Below are positions 37,142 to 46,432 of a DNA stretch of 64,000 nucleotides, in pieces; position 1 is the stretch's first letter, and each line of letters begins with the position of its first letter. The translations under genes were made by a program, and so were the position numbers. A model generated the notes under the pieces. That model did not search any database. It was not told the origin of the DNA and saw only the letters and a list, made by a program, of their open reading frames with translations. Origin of the DNA: JACMLD01 sp038207265 (GTDB taxonomy: Bacteria; Bacteroidota; Bacteroidia; Chitinophagales; Chitinophagaceae); NCBI GenBank assembly GCA_038207265.1, contig JBBQZZ010000002.1:310001-374000 (forward strand), in the 5' to 3' direction.

Positions 37142-38545
37142 TTACAAATGTATGGCTTCACCATAAGCGGCTTCTACCGCATCTTTAATTCCTTCACTGA
37201 TCGTGGGATGCGGATGAATACTATTCAGTACTTCATGATGGGTGGTTTCCAATTTACGTGCTACAACGGTTTCAGCAATCACTTCAGTTACATTGTAACC
37301 AATCATATGGGTACCCAGCCACTCGCCATACTTTGCGTCAAAGATTACTTTAATGAAACCTTCCGGGGCGCCTGCGCCAATGGCTTTGCCACTCGCACTC
37401 AAAGGAAATTTGCCAACTTTAATTTCATAACCCGCATCCTTAGCTGCTTTTTCTGTATAACCCACTGATGCAATCTCCGGTGTGCAGTAAGTACAACCGG
37501 GCACATTGTTATAGTCTAATGCTTCCGGTTGGTGATTGTATTTCTTTTCATTGTAACCAATATTTTCCACGCAAATGATCCCTTCTTTACTGGCCACGTG
37601 TGCCAATGCCTGACCTGGCACACAATCCCCGATTGAATAAACACCCGGTATACTGGTTTGATAATATTTATCTACCACAATTTTACCCTTGTCTGTTTTA
37701 ACGCCGTTTTCTTCCAGCCCGATTCCTTCAATGTTGGCGGCAATACCAATGGCGCTGAGCACAACATCTGCTTCCAGCGTTACTTCACCGTTAGCTGTTT
37801 TCACTTTTGCTTTCACGCCATTTCCGGTAGTGTCGAGTGATTCAACAGATGCGTTGGTCATTATATCAATGCCGTTTTTTTTATATTGCTTCTCCAGTTC
37901 TTTTGAGATGTCATCATCTTCTACAGGAACAACTTTAGGCAAAAACTCAACGATGGTCACCTTGGTGCCCATACTGTTATAGAAATAGGCAAACTCAACG
38001 CCAATGGCACCGCTTCCCACCACAATCATTGATTTTGGCTGAACAGGCAATGACATTGCTTCGCGATAACCGATTACTTTTTTACCATCCTGCTTGAGAC
38101 TTGGCAGTTCCCTGCTGCGTGCACCTGTTGCTAAGATGATGTGTTTGGCTTCAATAATTTCTTTGGTGCCATCTGCTTTGGTCAGTTCTACCTGGCCCTT
38201 TGTTTTTAATTTTCCAAAGCCCATTAAGACATCGATCTTATTTTTTTTCATAAGGAATTGAACGCCTTTACTCATCTTATCAGCCACTGCGCGACTGCGT
38301 TTAATCACTGCATCAAAATTATGTGTACCACTCGCTTCAATGCCATAATCCTTAGCATGCTTTATGTATTCCATTACCTGGGCACTCTTCAGTAATGCTT
38401 TGGTAGGTATACAACCCCAATTCAAACAAACACCACCCAGGCTTTCTTTTTCAACGATAGCTGTTTTGAAACCTAATTGTGCTGCTCGGATAGCGGCTAC
38501 ATAACCGCCCGGGCCACTACCAATAACAAGAACATCGTATGCCAT
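37142..38545 (-). CDS. lpdA: Dihydrolipoyl dehydrogenase (E3)
   Basis: This 467-residue flavoprotein reoxidises dihydrolipoamide in 2-oxoacid dehydrogenase and glycine cleavage complexes. Present are the FAD motif GSGPGGYVAAIRAAQLG, the redox-active disulfide GGVCLNWGCIPTKALL (about 39-54), the NAD motif GSGAIGVEFAYFYNSMG, YSIGDCVPGQALAHVASKEG, and the C-terminal base motif HPHPTISEGIKDAV. The family length is 460-480, so it is complete. No E1 or E2 gene is adjacent, so this E3 probably serves several complexes. Confidence 0.97.
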   Translation of the reverse strand: MAYDVLVIGSGPGGYVAAIRAAQLGFKTAIVEKESLGGVCLNWGCIPTKALLKSAQVMEYIKHAKDYGIEASGTHNFDAVIKRSRAVADKMSKGVQFLMKKNKIDVLMGFGKLKTKGQVELTKADGTKEIIEAKHIILATGARSRELPSLKQDGKKVIGYREAMSLPVQPKSMIVVGSGAIGVEFAYFYNSMGTKVTIVEFLPKVVPVEDDDISKELEKQYKKNGIDIMTNASVESLDTTGNGVKAKVKTANGEVTLEADVVLSAIGIAANIEGIGLEENGVKTDKGKIVVDKYYQTSIPGVYSIGDCVPGQALAHVASKEGIICVENIGYNEKKYNHQPEALDYNNVPGCTYCTPEIASVGYTEKAAKDAGYEIKVGKFPLSASGKAIGAGAPEGFIKVIFDAKYGEWLGTHMIGYNVTEVIAETVVARKLETTHHEVLNSIHPHPTISEGIKDAVEAAYGEAIHL

Positions 38546-38712
38546 ACTATATTTTATTTTTATTGTGAATCTCTGTAAAAAATGACCAGCGAAGCTACTT
38601 TAGAACAGGCAAATAGCCAAAAACCATACATCGGTTTGCGGAAACGATGATAAAAAAATAACAAGATAAAGTCATCAATCATTGTCAGCAACATATTGAA
38701 GATTTGATATAA

Positions 38713-38746
38713 TAAAAAGCCCGGCATTATTATTACCGGGCTTTTT
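38713..38746 (-). terminator. Intrinsic (symmetric) terminator downstream of the DEAD-box helicase gene
   Basis: An 11-bp stem AAAAAGCCCGG/CCGGGCTTTTT with a 12-base AT-rich loop lies 20 bases beyond the helicase stop. The flanking A and T runs allow function on either strand. Confidence 0.85.
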
Positions 38747-38765
38747 ATTATATCACCTGGATCGT

Positions 38766-40451
38766 TTACCTGCTGTTTGCATCATTCATGCGTATACTTC
38801 TGCCCTTGTATTTTTTGCCATCAATGGCACGAATCATCTGGTTGGCCGCACTTCGATCTACTTCTACCCAGCTATTCATTTCTTTCATATCAATTCTACC
38901 CAGTACTTCTTTTTTCAATTCACTCATATCCAAAATAAATTGTAAAAAACTGGCTTTATAAAAGCCATCCTTTGTTCCCAGGTTAATGAACAATCTCATA
39001 AAATCACCTCCCTGACCATTTCCCGCAAATTCTCTTGTTGGCCTGGACTCCCGGCTGCGGCGATCAAAATCTCCGCCCCTTGAAGCACCAATGGGAATGC
39101 GTTCACGCGGTTCCCGGATGCGCTCTCTCACATTAAGGTCTTCAGCATTTTCATAATATTTCAGGAACCGATCAAACTCCATGGATGCCACCCGCTTAAG
39201 TACATCTTCTTTGCTTACACCGGCAAATTTTTCTTCCAGCATCGGCACGTAACTTTCATAGTTACCATGACTGATATCGGTCTGTAACAATTTGTCCATG
39301 AAATGAAAAAATTGTTTGCGGCAAACATCTTTACCGGTTGGAATTTCCAGTTTATGAAAGGGTGATTTAGCAATGCGTTCAATTTGTTTCAGGCGCCCAA
39401 TCTCACGGCTATGTATAATGCTCATACAAATACCTGTATTTCCCGCACGGCCGGTCCGGCCACTTCTATGTGTATATACTTCAATATCGTCAGGTAACTC
39501 AAAGTTGATTACATGAGTAATGTCTTTAACATCAATACCGCGCGCTGCCACATCTGTTGCAATAAGCAATTGCAAAGTTTTTTCGCGGAATTCACCCATA
39601 ACTTTATCGCGTTGTGCCTGCGATAAATCGCCATGCAATGCATCAATATCATACCCGTCGCGGGTTAATTTTTCGGCTATTTGTTGCGCATCTGCCTTGG
39701 TGCGCGTAAAAATAATGCCATAGATACCCGGATTGAAATCTATCAGTCGTTTAAGCGTTTCAAACCGATGCTGGGCCGAAGCAATAAAGTACTGGTGATC
39801 AATATTCTTGTTGGCGGTATTCATTTGTCCAACCGTAACTTCCACCGGTTCTTTCATATATCGCTTACTCACCCGACGTATTTCAATGGGCATGGTTGCA
39901 CTGAAAAGCCAGGTGCTTTCACGCTTGGGCGTATTCTTCAAAATAAATTCAATATCATCCTGGAATCCCATGTTCAGCATTTCATCTGCTTCATCCAGTA
40001 CAACATATTTTATCTGCTCCAGGTTAATGGCTTTCCTTTCAATTAAATCTATGAGTCTGCCGGGCGTAGCAACAACTATTTGTACACCTCTTTTTAAATC
40101 ACGGATCTGCATACCAATAGGAGTGCCTCCGTATACTGCTATCACATGAATGGCTGGCAGGTATTTTTTGAATAATTCAATTTCACTTACAATCTGCATA
40201 CACAATTCGCGGGTAGGGCATACAATTAATGCCTGTGGGTATTTGGCGGCGGCGTCAAGCAGATCCAACAAGGGTAAACCAAAAGCTGCGGTTTTACCAG
40301 TGCCGGTTTGCGCCAGCCCAATAAAGTCGGTAGTACCGCTTAATAATACAGGAATCGCTTTTTCCTGTATGGTAGTGGGATTCACATATCCCAAATCTGT
40401 AACTGCTTTAACCAATCGCTCACTAATCCCTATCTCTTCAAATGTCATCAT
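38766..40451 (-). CDS. DEAD-box ATP-dependent RNA helicase (DeaD/CsdA-DbpA type)
   Basis: This RNA helicase of about 561 residues has all core motifs: Q motif region TTIQEKAIPVLL, motif I AQTGTGKTAAF, Ia/Ib CPTRELCMQI and TPGRLIDL, motif II VLDEADEML, motif III SATMP, and motif VI HRSGRTGRAG. Beyond the two RecA domains there is an Arg-rich linker (about 450-480) and a C-terminal DbpA-like RNA-binding domain (FMRLFINLGTKDGFYKASFLQFI, GRSIRMNDA). Such proteins assist ribosome assembly and mRNA turnover, especially in the cold. I start at the ATGATG (40451/40448), giving MMTFEEIG rather than the extended frame from 40484. Confidence 0.95.
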   Translation of the reverse strand: MMTFEEIGISERLVKAVTDLGYVNPTTIQEKAIPVLLSGTTDFIGLAQTGTGKTAAFGLPLLDLLDAAAKYPQALIVCPTRELCMQIVSEIELFKKYLPAIHVIAVYGGTPIGMQIRDLKRGVQIVVATPGRLIDLIERKAINLEQIKYVVLDEADEMLNMGFQDDIEFILKNTPKRESTWLFSATMPIEIRRVSKRYMKEPVEVTVGQMNTANKNIDHQYFIASAQHRFETLKRLIDFNPGIYGIIFTRTKADAQQIAEKLTRDGYDIDALHGDLSQAQRDKVMGEFREKTLQLLIATDVAARGIDVKDITHVINFELPDDIEVYTHRSGRTGRAGNTGICMSIIHSREIGRLKQIERIAKSPFHKLEIPTGKDVCRKQFFHFMDKLLQTDISHGNYESYVPMLEEKFAGVSKEDVLKRVASMEFDRFLKYYENAEDLNVRERIREPRERIPIGASRGGDFDRRSRESRPTREFAGNGQGGDFMRLFINLGTKDGFYKASFLQFILDMSELKKEVLGRIDMKEMNSWVEVDRSAANQMIRAIDGKKYKGRSIRMNDANSR

Positions 40452-40671
40452 ATTTTTTTTGAATAATTTGTGCAAATGTAGCACAAATGGGCGCTATAGC
40501 CTAATCTTATCGCTCCAATAACAGTCCCTTAAGTTAGTCTGAATTAGGATGGTATTCTATCGAGCATTGTTGCTCAACTTACAGCGTTCAGACAATTTGG
40601 TATCCACGTAGCTTCAATAGCAACTCAACGGTTGTGAATTAGTATCTTCGTCCCCGAAAATATTTAATTAT

Positions 40672-41415
40672 ATGAAACTGGATATACTCGCCATTGGTGT
40701 TCATCCGGACGATGTTGAATTGGGTTGTTCGGGAACCATACTGAACGAAATTAAATTGGGAAAAAAAGCAGGCATTATCGATTTAACGCAGGGCGAACTG
40801 GGAACCCGGGGCACCATTGAAACCCGTTATACCGAAGCAAAAGCTGCTGCCGGAATATTAGGAGTTCAGGTACGTGAAAACCTGAAAATGCGGGACGGCT
40901 TTTTTCGCAATGATGAAGAGCACCAGTTAAAATTAATCACTGCTATACGCAAATATCAACCAGAAGTTGTGCTGGCAAATGCATTGGGAGATCGTCATCC
41001 CGATCATGGAAGGGCGGGGCACCTTATTTCAGACGCTTGTTTTCTTGCCGGTCTTGTCAAAATTGAAACAAAGGACGAAAATGGTATCAATCAAAAACGC
41101 TGGCGACCCAAACAGGTACTGCATTACATTCAGGACTGGTATCATGAACCGGATTTGATAGTGGACATCAGTGATGTATTTGATCAACGCATGCAATCGA
41201 TTATTGCTTATCATACGCAGTTCCATACTTCAGATAATGAAATCTCAGCAGAAGGTCCGCAGACCTACATTTCTACGCCGGATTTTTTAGACAGTATTAT
41301 TGCCCGCGCAAGGATGTTGGGCAAAAGAATAGGCGTAAAATATGGCGAAGGTTATACGACTGAAAAGAAAATTGGAATCGGCAGCCTGGATGCGTTGTTA
41401 CTGAGAGAGACCTAA
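40672..41415 (+). CDS. bshB1: Bacillithiol biosynthesis deacetylase BshB1
   Basis: This 247-residue PIG-L family zinc deacetylase removes the acetyl group from GlcNAc-malate in the second step of bacillithiol synthesis. The HPDD motif (HPDDVELGCSG, near residue 12) and HPDHGRAGHL supply zinc ligands and catalytic residues. DLTQGELGTRGTIETRYTEA and MRDGFFRNDE are typical of the BshB1 subgroup. BshA and BshC are not in the window. The presence of the gene implies that bacillithiol is the low-molecular-weight thiol of the organism. Confidence 0.93.
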   Translation: MKLDILAIGVHPDDVELGCSGTILNEIKLGKKAGIIDLTQGELGTRGTIETRYTEAKAAAGILGVQVRENLKMRDGFFRNDEEHQLKLITAIRKYQPEVVLANALGDRHPDHGRAGHLISDACFLAGLVKIETKDENGINQKRWRPKQVLHYIQDWYHEPDLIVDISDVFDQRMQSIIAYHTQFHTSDNEISAEGPQTYISTPDFLDSIIARARMLGKRIGVKYGEGYTTEKKIGIGSLDALLLRET

Positions 41416-41563
41416 ACACTGGAAAAAGCAGCTGCTGAGCTGTAAAAGACATAATTTTTGTATTTGCTGGGGATTCTAAAGAAAAACCGTTACCAGGGTC
41501 TTAAAATTTACGTTATGTACATACATTCTGATTGAAGTCAGGCGTTTATTAAGTCTCAGGGCT

Positions 41564-41571
41564 TACCTTTG
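41564..41571 (+). promoter_or_regulatory. Putative -7 box of the desaturase promoter
   Basis: TACCTTTG is an exact match to TAnnTTTG, 30 bases before the desaturase ATG. TTTA at 41545-41548 may serve as a weak -33 element with a 15-base spacer. Confidence 0.5.
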
Positions 41572-41601
41572 CGCAACCTTTTTAATAATTAAAAGTTCGT
41601 C

Positions 41602-42672
41602 ATGTCAGCAGTACCTAAATTTGCCAATGTACCTCATTCTTTTCACACAGAATTGAAGAACCGCATCAGCAATTATTTTGAAGAAGTAGGCACATCTACT
41701 TACGGTAATTACAGCTTATTTATGAAAGCCGTGATTTTAATGGTCAGTTTTAGTTTTATTTATATTCACCTTGTTTTTTTTACTCCAAATGTATTTTTTT
41801 CTATCGCAGAATGTGTGGTTTTAGGTGGGGTAGTTGCAGCGATTGGTTTTAACGTAATGCATGATGGTGCGCACGGCAGTTTCAGTAAATATAAATGGAT
41901 AAATAAGTTCGCTGCATTTTCACTAAATATCCTGGGCGGCAATAGTTTTATGTGGAATGTAAAACACAATATTATACATCATGCCTATACAAATGTAGAT
42001 GGAATGGATGATGATATAGACATTCAACCATGGATGCGCATGAGTTCAACACAAAAGAAATACAAAATGCATAGATTCCAGCATGTGTATTTTTGGTTAT
42101 TGTATTGTTTACTTTATATACTCTGGATTTTTGTTCTGGACTACCAGAAATATTTTAAATCAAAAGTTGGCGCTATGCCGTTGAAAAAAATGACATTGAA
42201 TGATCATGTTGTTTTCTGGGGTTTCAAGTTGTTTCACGCTTTTCTTTTTGTTGGATTGCCTATTTACATGATTGGCTTTACATCATGGTTGATCGGGTTC
42301 CTGATTTTTACCTGTGTAGCCGGTTTGGTTTTAAGCCTGGTATTCCAGTTAGCGCATACTGTAGAGCATACAGCGTTCCCTGTACCAGACGCAATCACCC
42401 ACAGACTGGAAGACGAGTGGGCGGTGCACCAGATTAAAACAACAGCCAATTTTGCAACTAACAGCAAACTGGTTTCATGGTTGGTGGGTGGATTGAATTT
42501 TCAAATTGAACATCATTTGTTTCCAAAAATTTCACATATTCATTATCCTCAAATCAGTAAAATCATCCGGCAGGCCTGCGAAGAATACGGTATACAATAC
42601 ATCGAATATCCAAAAGTGCGGTATGCAGTCGCATCTCATGTTGCTTTCCTTAAGCAAATGGGTCGCGGTTAA
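41602..42672 (+). CDS. Membrane fatty acid (acyl-lipid) desaturase
   Basis: This 356-residue integral membrane di-iron desaturase has all three histidine boxes: HDGAH (about 87-91), HNIIHH (about 122-127) and a late QIEHH (about 312-316). That third box with a leading Gln is typical of front-end/acyl-lipid desaturases (delta-5/delta-6-like). Four membrane spans surround the boxes. No cytochrome b5 domain is fused, so an external electron donor is needed. It probably adjusts membrane fluidity. The gene is monocistronic, with a terminator after it. Confidence 0.92.
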   Translation: MSAVPKFANVPHSFHTELKNRISNYFEEVGTSTYGNYSLFMKAVILMVSFSFIYIHLVFFTPNVFFSIAECVVLGGVVAAIGFNVMHDGAHGSFSKYKWINKFAAFSLNILGGNSFMWNVKHNIIHHAYTNVDGMDDDIDIQPWMRMSSTQKKYKMHRFQHVYFWLLYCLLYILWIFVLDYQKYFKSKVGAMPLKKMTLNDHVVFWGFKLFHAFLFVGLPIYMIGFTSWLIGFLIFTCVAGLVLSLVFQLAHTVEHTAFPVPDAITHRLEDEWAVHQIKTTANFATNSKLVSWLVGGLNFQIEHHLFPKISHIHYPQISKIIRQACEEYGIQYIEYPKVRYAVASHVAFLKQMGRG

Positions 42673-42694
42673 CAGCACCTAACATTATAATTCA

Positions 42695-42723
42695 TGAGCC
42701 TGCGTAATCTGCAGGCTTTTTTA
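42695..42723 (+). terminator. Intrinsic terminator after the desaturase gene
   Basis: A perfect 7-bp stem AGCCTGC/GCAGGCT with loop GTAATCT is followed by a T6 run, about 25 bases past the stop. Confidence 0.85.
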
Positions 42724-42758
42724 ATTAAAATAGCTACTGCAAAAAACTGCGGGAACAG

Positions 42759-42766
42759 TATTTTTG
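42759..42766 (+). promoter_or_regulatory. Putative -7 box of the aguB promoter
   Basis: TATTTTTG matches TAnnTTTG, 20 bases upstream of the aguB ATG. No clear -33 box was seen. Confidence 0.4.
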
Positions 42767-42786
42767 CAGTCACTTAATTAAAAACA

Positions 42787-43662
42787 ATGGGCAAAGTAAA
42801 AATTGGATTGGTCCAGATGAGTTGTACGGCAGACAAAGATGAAAACCTGCGAAAGGCCATGGAGAAAGTAAGAGAAGTTGCTGCCAAAGGTGCGCAGATT
42901 ATCTGTTTACAGGAATTGTTCACTTCTCTTTATTTCTGCGATGTGGAAGACTATGACAATTTTAAATTAGCTGAGTCTATACCTGGTACTTCAACAGAGG
43001 CATTAAGTAAACTGGCAGCAGAAACGGAAACGGTTATCATCGCTTCTTTATTTGAAAAAAGAACACAGGGAATATATCACAATACCACTGCTGTGCTGGA
43101 TGCTGATGGGAAATATCTGGGGAAATATCGAAAGATGCATATTCCTGATGACCCTGCATACTATGAAAAATTTTATTTTACACCGGGTGATCTTGGATAC
43201 AAAACTTTCAAAACAAGATTCGCCTCCATCGGCGTTTTAATATGTTGGGATCAATGGTATCCCGAAGCTGCCCGTATTACTTCATTGATGGGTGCCGAAA
43301 TATTATTCTATCCCACAGCCATTGGATGGGCTTCACAGCAGGATGAAGTTACCAATACTGAACAATACAATGCCTGGCAAACCATTCAGCGTAGTCATGC
43401 TATAGCCAATGCTGTTCACGTGGTAAGCGTTAACCGTGTGGGACTTGAACAAAATGGTGCCATGAAATTCTGGGGGGGCTCTTTTATTGCCAATCCATTT
43501 GGTAGTATTTTATACCAGGCTGGTCATGACAATGAAGAAGTAGTGGTATTTGAAATTGATACCGCAAAGACAGATAGTTACAGAACACACTGGCCATTCC
43601 TTCGCGACCGCAGAATTGATTCTTACCAACCTATTACAAAACGTTTCATTGATGAAGACTAA
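42787..43662 (+). CDS. aguB: N-carbamoylputrescine amidase
   Basis: This 291-residue nitrilase-superfamily enzyme has the Glu-Lys-Cys triad: LQELFTSLYF (Glu near 43), YRKMHIPDDP (Lys near 116) and GVLICWDQWYPEAAR (Cys near 153). FYPTAIGWA and FWGGSFIANPFG match the N-carbamoylputrescine amidohydrolase group. It makes putrescine, CO2 and ammonia from N-carbamoylputrescine. The next gene is agmatine deiminase, which makes its substrate, so the pair forms the agmatine-to-putrescine route. Arginine decarboxylase, the preceding step, is not in the window. Confidence 0.95.
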   Translation: MGKVKIGLVQMSCTADKDENLRKAMEKVREVAAKGAQIICLQELFTSLYFCDVEDYDNFKLAESIPGTSTEALSKLAAETETVIIASLFEKRTQGIYHNTTAVLDADGKYLGKYRKMHIPDDPAYYEKFYFTPGDLGYKTFKTRFASIGVLICWDQWYPEAARITSLMGAEILFYPTAIGWASQQDEVTNTEQYNAWQTIQRSHAIANAVHVVSVNRVGLEQNGAMKFWGGSFIANPFGSILYQAGHDNEEVVVFEIDTAKTDSYRTHWPFLRDRRIDSYQPITKRFIDED

Positions 43663-43733
43663 AGCATTTGTTCTTGCACGTTAGCGTTAGTTTAATGCCA
43701 ATACTGAAGGCGCAAATCATTGAAAGAATATTT

Positions 43734-44789
43734 ATGAGCACTAAGCAACCGACTCCAAAAGAACTTGGCTATTATTTTCCCGCAGAATTTGCCTTGCATG
43801 ATGCTACCTGGTTAAGCTGGCCACATAAAGAAGCATCCTGGCCCGGAAAAATTCAATCCATTTATCCTTCGTATGTAAAATTCATTAAGGAACTGACCGA
43901 TGGGGAAATGGTTCGCATCAATGTGAAGGACGATACCATGAAATCCTTTGCCATCAGGCTTTTGCAGGAGGTGCGTGTTGATTTAAATAAAGTTGAATTT
44001 TTTTTTCACCCAACCAATGATGCCTGGTGTCGCGATCATGGTCCTGCTTTTCTAATCAATCCCGGGGCAAAAGAAAAGAAAGTGATTGTTGATTGGAACT
44101 ATAATGCATGGGGCAATAAGTATCCGCCTTTTGATCTGGATGATGTTATACCTACGCTTATTGGGAAACATTTTAATATTCCTGTTTATTACCCGGGTAT
44201 TATCATGGAAGGTGGTTCTGTAGACTTCAATGGCAAAGGAACGCTTATAACTTCCAGTGCCTGCTTACTCAATCCCAATCGCAACCCACAGCTGAACCAA
44301 CTGCAAATTGAAGCGTATCTGTTCAATTACTATGGAGTAGAACAGGTGCTCTGGGTAGCGGATGGCATTGTTGGAGATGATACAGACGGACATATTGACG
44401 ACACAGTAAGGTTTGTAAATGAAGACACTGTTATTGCTGTTATTGAAGAAAATAGAAATGATGATAACTACGAATTGCTGCAACAGAACCTTGAGCAACT
44501 AAAAAAAATGCGTTTGTTGAATGGCAAACAACTGAATATTGTTGAGCTGCTGATGCCCGATGAACTTATTTATGAAGATCAACGCCTTCCTTGTTCATAT
44601 GGAAATTTTTATATAGCCAATAAAGCTGTAATTGTTCCAACCTTCGGCAGCCGGAAGGACGATAAAGCCATGCAGGTTATTCAATCTTGTTTTCCAGATA
44701 GAAAAGTGATCGGAATTGATTCGACAGACATCATCTGGGGATTGGGAAGTTTTCATTGCCTGAGTCAACAGGAACCCACTGTTTTATAA
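43734..44789 (+). CDS. aguA: Agmatine deiminase
   Basis: This 351-residue enzyme of the guanidine-modifying (Porphyromonas peptidyl-arginine-deiminase-like) family converts agmatine to N-carbamoylputrescine. WCRDHGPAFL, MEGGSVDFNGKGTLITSSACLL, DTDGHIDDTVRF and the C-terminal FHCLSQQEP (catalytic Cys at about 342) are seen. I start at ATG 43734 (MSTKQPTPKELGYYFPAEF) instead of the longer frame from TTG 43668, which would nearly abut aguB. It is 71 bases after aguB and converges on the methyltransferase gene. Confidence 0.95.
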   Translation: MSTKQPTPKELGYYFPAEFALHDATWLSWPHKEASWPGKIQSIYPSYVKFIKELTDGEMVRINVKDDTMKSFAIRLLQEVRVDLNKVEFFFHPTNDAWCRDHGPAFLINPGAKEKKVIVDWNYNAWGNKYPPFDLDDVIPTLIGKHFNIPVYYPGIIMEGGSVDFNGKGTLITSSACLLNPNRNPQLNQLQIEAYLFNYYGVEQVLWVADGIVGDDTDGHIDDTVRFVNEDTVIAVIEENRNDDNYELLQQNLEQLKKMRLLNGKQLNIVELLMPDELIYEDQRLPCSYGNFYIANKAVIVPTFGSRKDDKAMQVIQSCFPDRKVIGIDSTDIIWGLGSFHCLSQQEPTVL

Positions 44790-44812
44790 TGACACTCAAA
44801 ACAACAGTACCG

Positions 44813-45403
44813 CTATTTTTTTATAACTATAAAAAAACATTCTGACCCTTTCCGGGGGGCTATAGAATTGTAGCAGGTTTCCATTGTCTTAATAATAAAC
44901 AACGGATTGAAAAGAAGACGATATTCCTCCACACTGCCACCGAATGCTGGCCCCGGCATTTCAAATGTTTTATTAAAAAGCACACCCGCAATTTTTCCAT
45001 GCTCTTTTAATAATTGATGCATATGTTGTACATAATCATTTCTTAAGGCTGGTTCAATTGCGCAAAAGAAAGTTTGTTCAATTACTAAATCAAATTTTCC
45101 TTTCAGTTCAAAAAAATTACCAGTGATTATTTTGAGCTGATTTTCCAAATAAGACGCCAGCCTGTTCTCCAGCATTTTGGTAAGCGTTGAAGAGATATCT
45201 ATCAGTGTAACACTGGTAAATCCATTTTTCAACAGGTATTCGGCTTCATAGCCGTTGCCACAGCCAGGAATGAGAATAGCTATGTTCTTGTTGCTAAGTT
45301 GATCAATATAAGCTTGAAGTGCGGGTGACACACTTCCGATATCCCAGGGAGTATCGAGCGATTCAAAGCGATTGTTCCAATAGTCTTTATCCAATTGCAT
45401 CAT
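44813..45403 (-). CDS. TPMT-family SAM-dependent methyltransferase
   Basis: This 196-residue methyltransferase resembles the thiopurine S-methyltransferase family (PF05724): YWNNRFESLDTPWDIGSVSPAL at the N-terminus, SAM-binding ILIPGCGNGYEAEYLL, LIDISSTL, FDLVIEQTFFCAIEP and GKIAGVLFNKTF. Bacterial members methylate thiols, selenium or tellurium compounds, or halides. The substrate is uncertain. It starts 9 bases after the nitroreductase stop and likely shares its transcript. Confidence 0.87.
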   Translation of the reverse strand: MMQLDKDYWNNRFESLDTPWDIGSVSPALQAYIDQLSNKNIAILIPGCGNGYEAEYLLKNGFTSVTLIDISSTLTKMLENRLASYLENQLKIITGNFFELKGKFDLVIEQTFFCAIEPALRNDYVQHMHQLLKEHGKIAGVLFNKTFEMPGPAFGGSVEEYRLLFNPLFIIKTMETCYNSIAPRKGSECFFIVIKK

Positions 45404-45412
45404 AACAGAGTT

Positions 45413-46000
45413 CTATTTACGGATCCATTTCACTTTTTCGTCAATAGGATGACGTACTCCGGGTACGGATGGAATGGCGATGACACCTACATAAAAAAAC
45501 CCCATTAATTTATCTGCTGTTTCTAAATCAAAAAAAGGTTTTGCTGCTTCATTGAAAGTAACGCCACCAGTAGTCCAGTAGCAACCGATATTGTAAGCCG
45601 CTGCAGTAAGATACATATTCTGAACTGCACAAGCCACCGCTGCGATTTCTTCCATTTCCGGAATATTCTTTTCGGCATGTCGTTTCATACCAATTGAAAT
45701 AATATGTGATGCCAACAATGGGGAGGTCAGTAATTTTTGATAGTTCTCTTCTTTGAATTGACTGCCTGCAGCATTTTTATACACCGAAGCCTGTAGTCCG
45801 GCAAATGTTTTCAAACCTTCACCTGTAAATATAGTAAAGCGCCAGGGCTCGGTAAGTTTATGGGTAGGTGCCCAGTTTGCATTCTCTAATAGTTGTTTTA
45901 CGATGCTATCGTCTACGTGTTTACCCGGATCATATTGCTTTGGAAATGTGCTTCTCCGGTGTTTTATAAGCTGGTTAACCTGATTGATATCAAAATTCAT
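45413..46000 (-). CDS. Nitroreductase-family FMN oxidoreductase
   Basis: This 195-residue FMN enzyme of the nitroreductase family shows the phosphate-binding KHRRSTFPKQY near the N-terminus, LLENANWAPTHKLTEPWRFTIF (flavin side) and the C-terminal AAAYNIGCYWTTGGVTF with a terminal KVKWIRK. The shape resembles the YdjA/short nitroreductase subgroup. The start at ATG 46000 (MNFDINQV) is preferred over the extended frame from 46045. It probably reduces nitro or quinone compounds with NAD(P)H. Confidence 0.9.
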   Translation of the reverse strand: MNFDINQVNQLIKHRRSTFPKQYDPGKHVDDSIVKQLLENANWAPTHKLTEPWRFTIFTGEGLKTFAGLQASVYKNAAGSQFKEENYQKLLTSPLLASHIISIGMKRHAEKNIPEMEEIAAVACAVQNMYLTAAAYNIGCYWTTGGVTFNEAAKPFFDLETADKLMGFFYVGVIAIPSVPGVRHPIDEKVKWIRK

Positions 46001-46111
46001 GATTTGTCTTTGAGATGGATAAAGATAAGCCCCGCCCCGGTACAATTTTTAATTTATTAAAAACGTTATACAGTCGATCCAATAACTTTTTGAAAACCCA
46101 AAAATCCTCCC

Positions 46112-46366
46112 ATGAACTATTCTAACCTGAATCAACAGGATTACCTGGCTGAGAAATTTCGCTATATGGAAGATCATATTCAGCAAATGTCTAGACTTGC
46201 ACTATTGAAACTTCAATCACTGCACATGGTAAGAAATAACAGGTTGTTGGATGCGAGTAAAAAAATTGAAATGGAAGAATTTGTGCAAAGCACATTGTTA
46301 AACATTGTACCCAATAGTTATGTATTAAGTGAAGAAGGATTTTATTTCAGTGATGTTTATAATTAA
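46112..46366 (+). CDS. Small helical protein of unknown function
   Basis: This 84-residue acidic, helical protein (MNYSNLNQQDYLAEKFRYME, LLDASKKIEMEEFVQSTLLNIV) has no signal peptide or membrane helix. The coding look is supported by its own ATG, normal composition and a strong terminator 15 bases after the stop. I recognise no family. Confidence 0.6.
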   Translation: MNYSNLNQQDYLAEKFRYMEDHIQQMSRLALLKLQSLHMVRNNRLLDASKKIEMEEFVQSTLLNIVPNSYVLSEEGFYFSDVYN

Positions 46367-46380
46367 TTTAAATGATAACT

Positions 46381-46420
46381 GTATGATAAAAGCCCGTTCT
46401 TATACGGGCTTTTATCATAC
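46381..46420. terminator. Bidirectional terminator, 17-bp perfect stem
   Basis: A perfect 17-bp inverted repeat beginning GTATGATAAAAGCCCGT with a 6-base loop lies between convergent genes (46112-46366 plus, 46433-46819 minus). The inner AAAAGCCCGT/ACGGGCTTTT core with T runs on both sides serves both. Confidence 0.85.
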
Positions 46421-46432
46421 AGTGCAGTAATT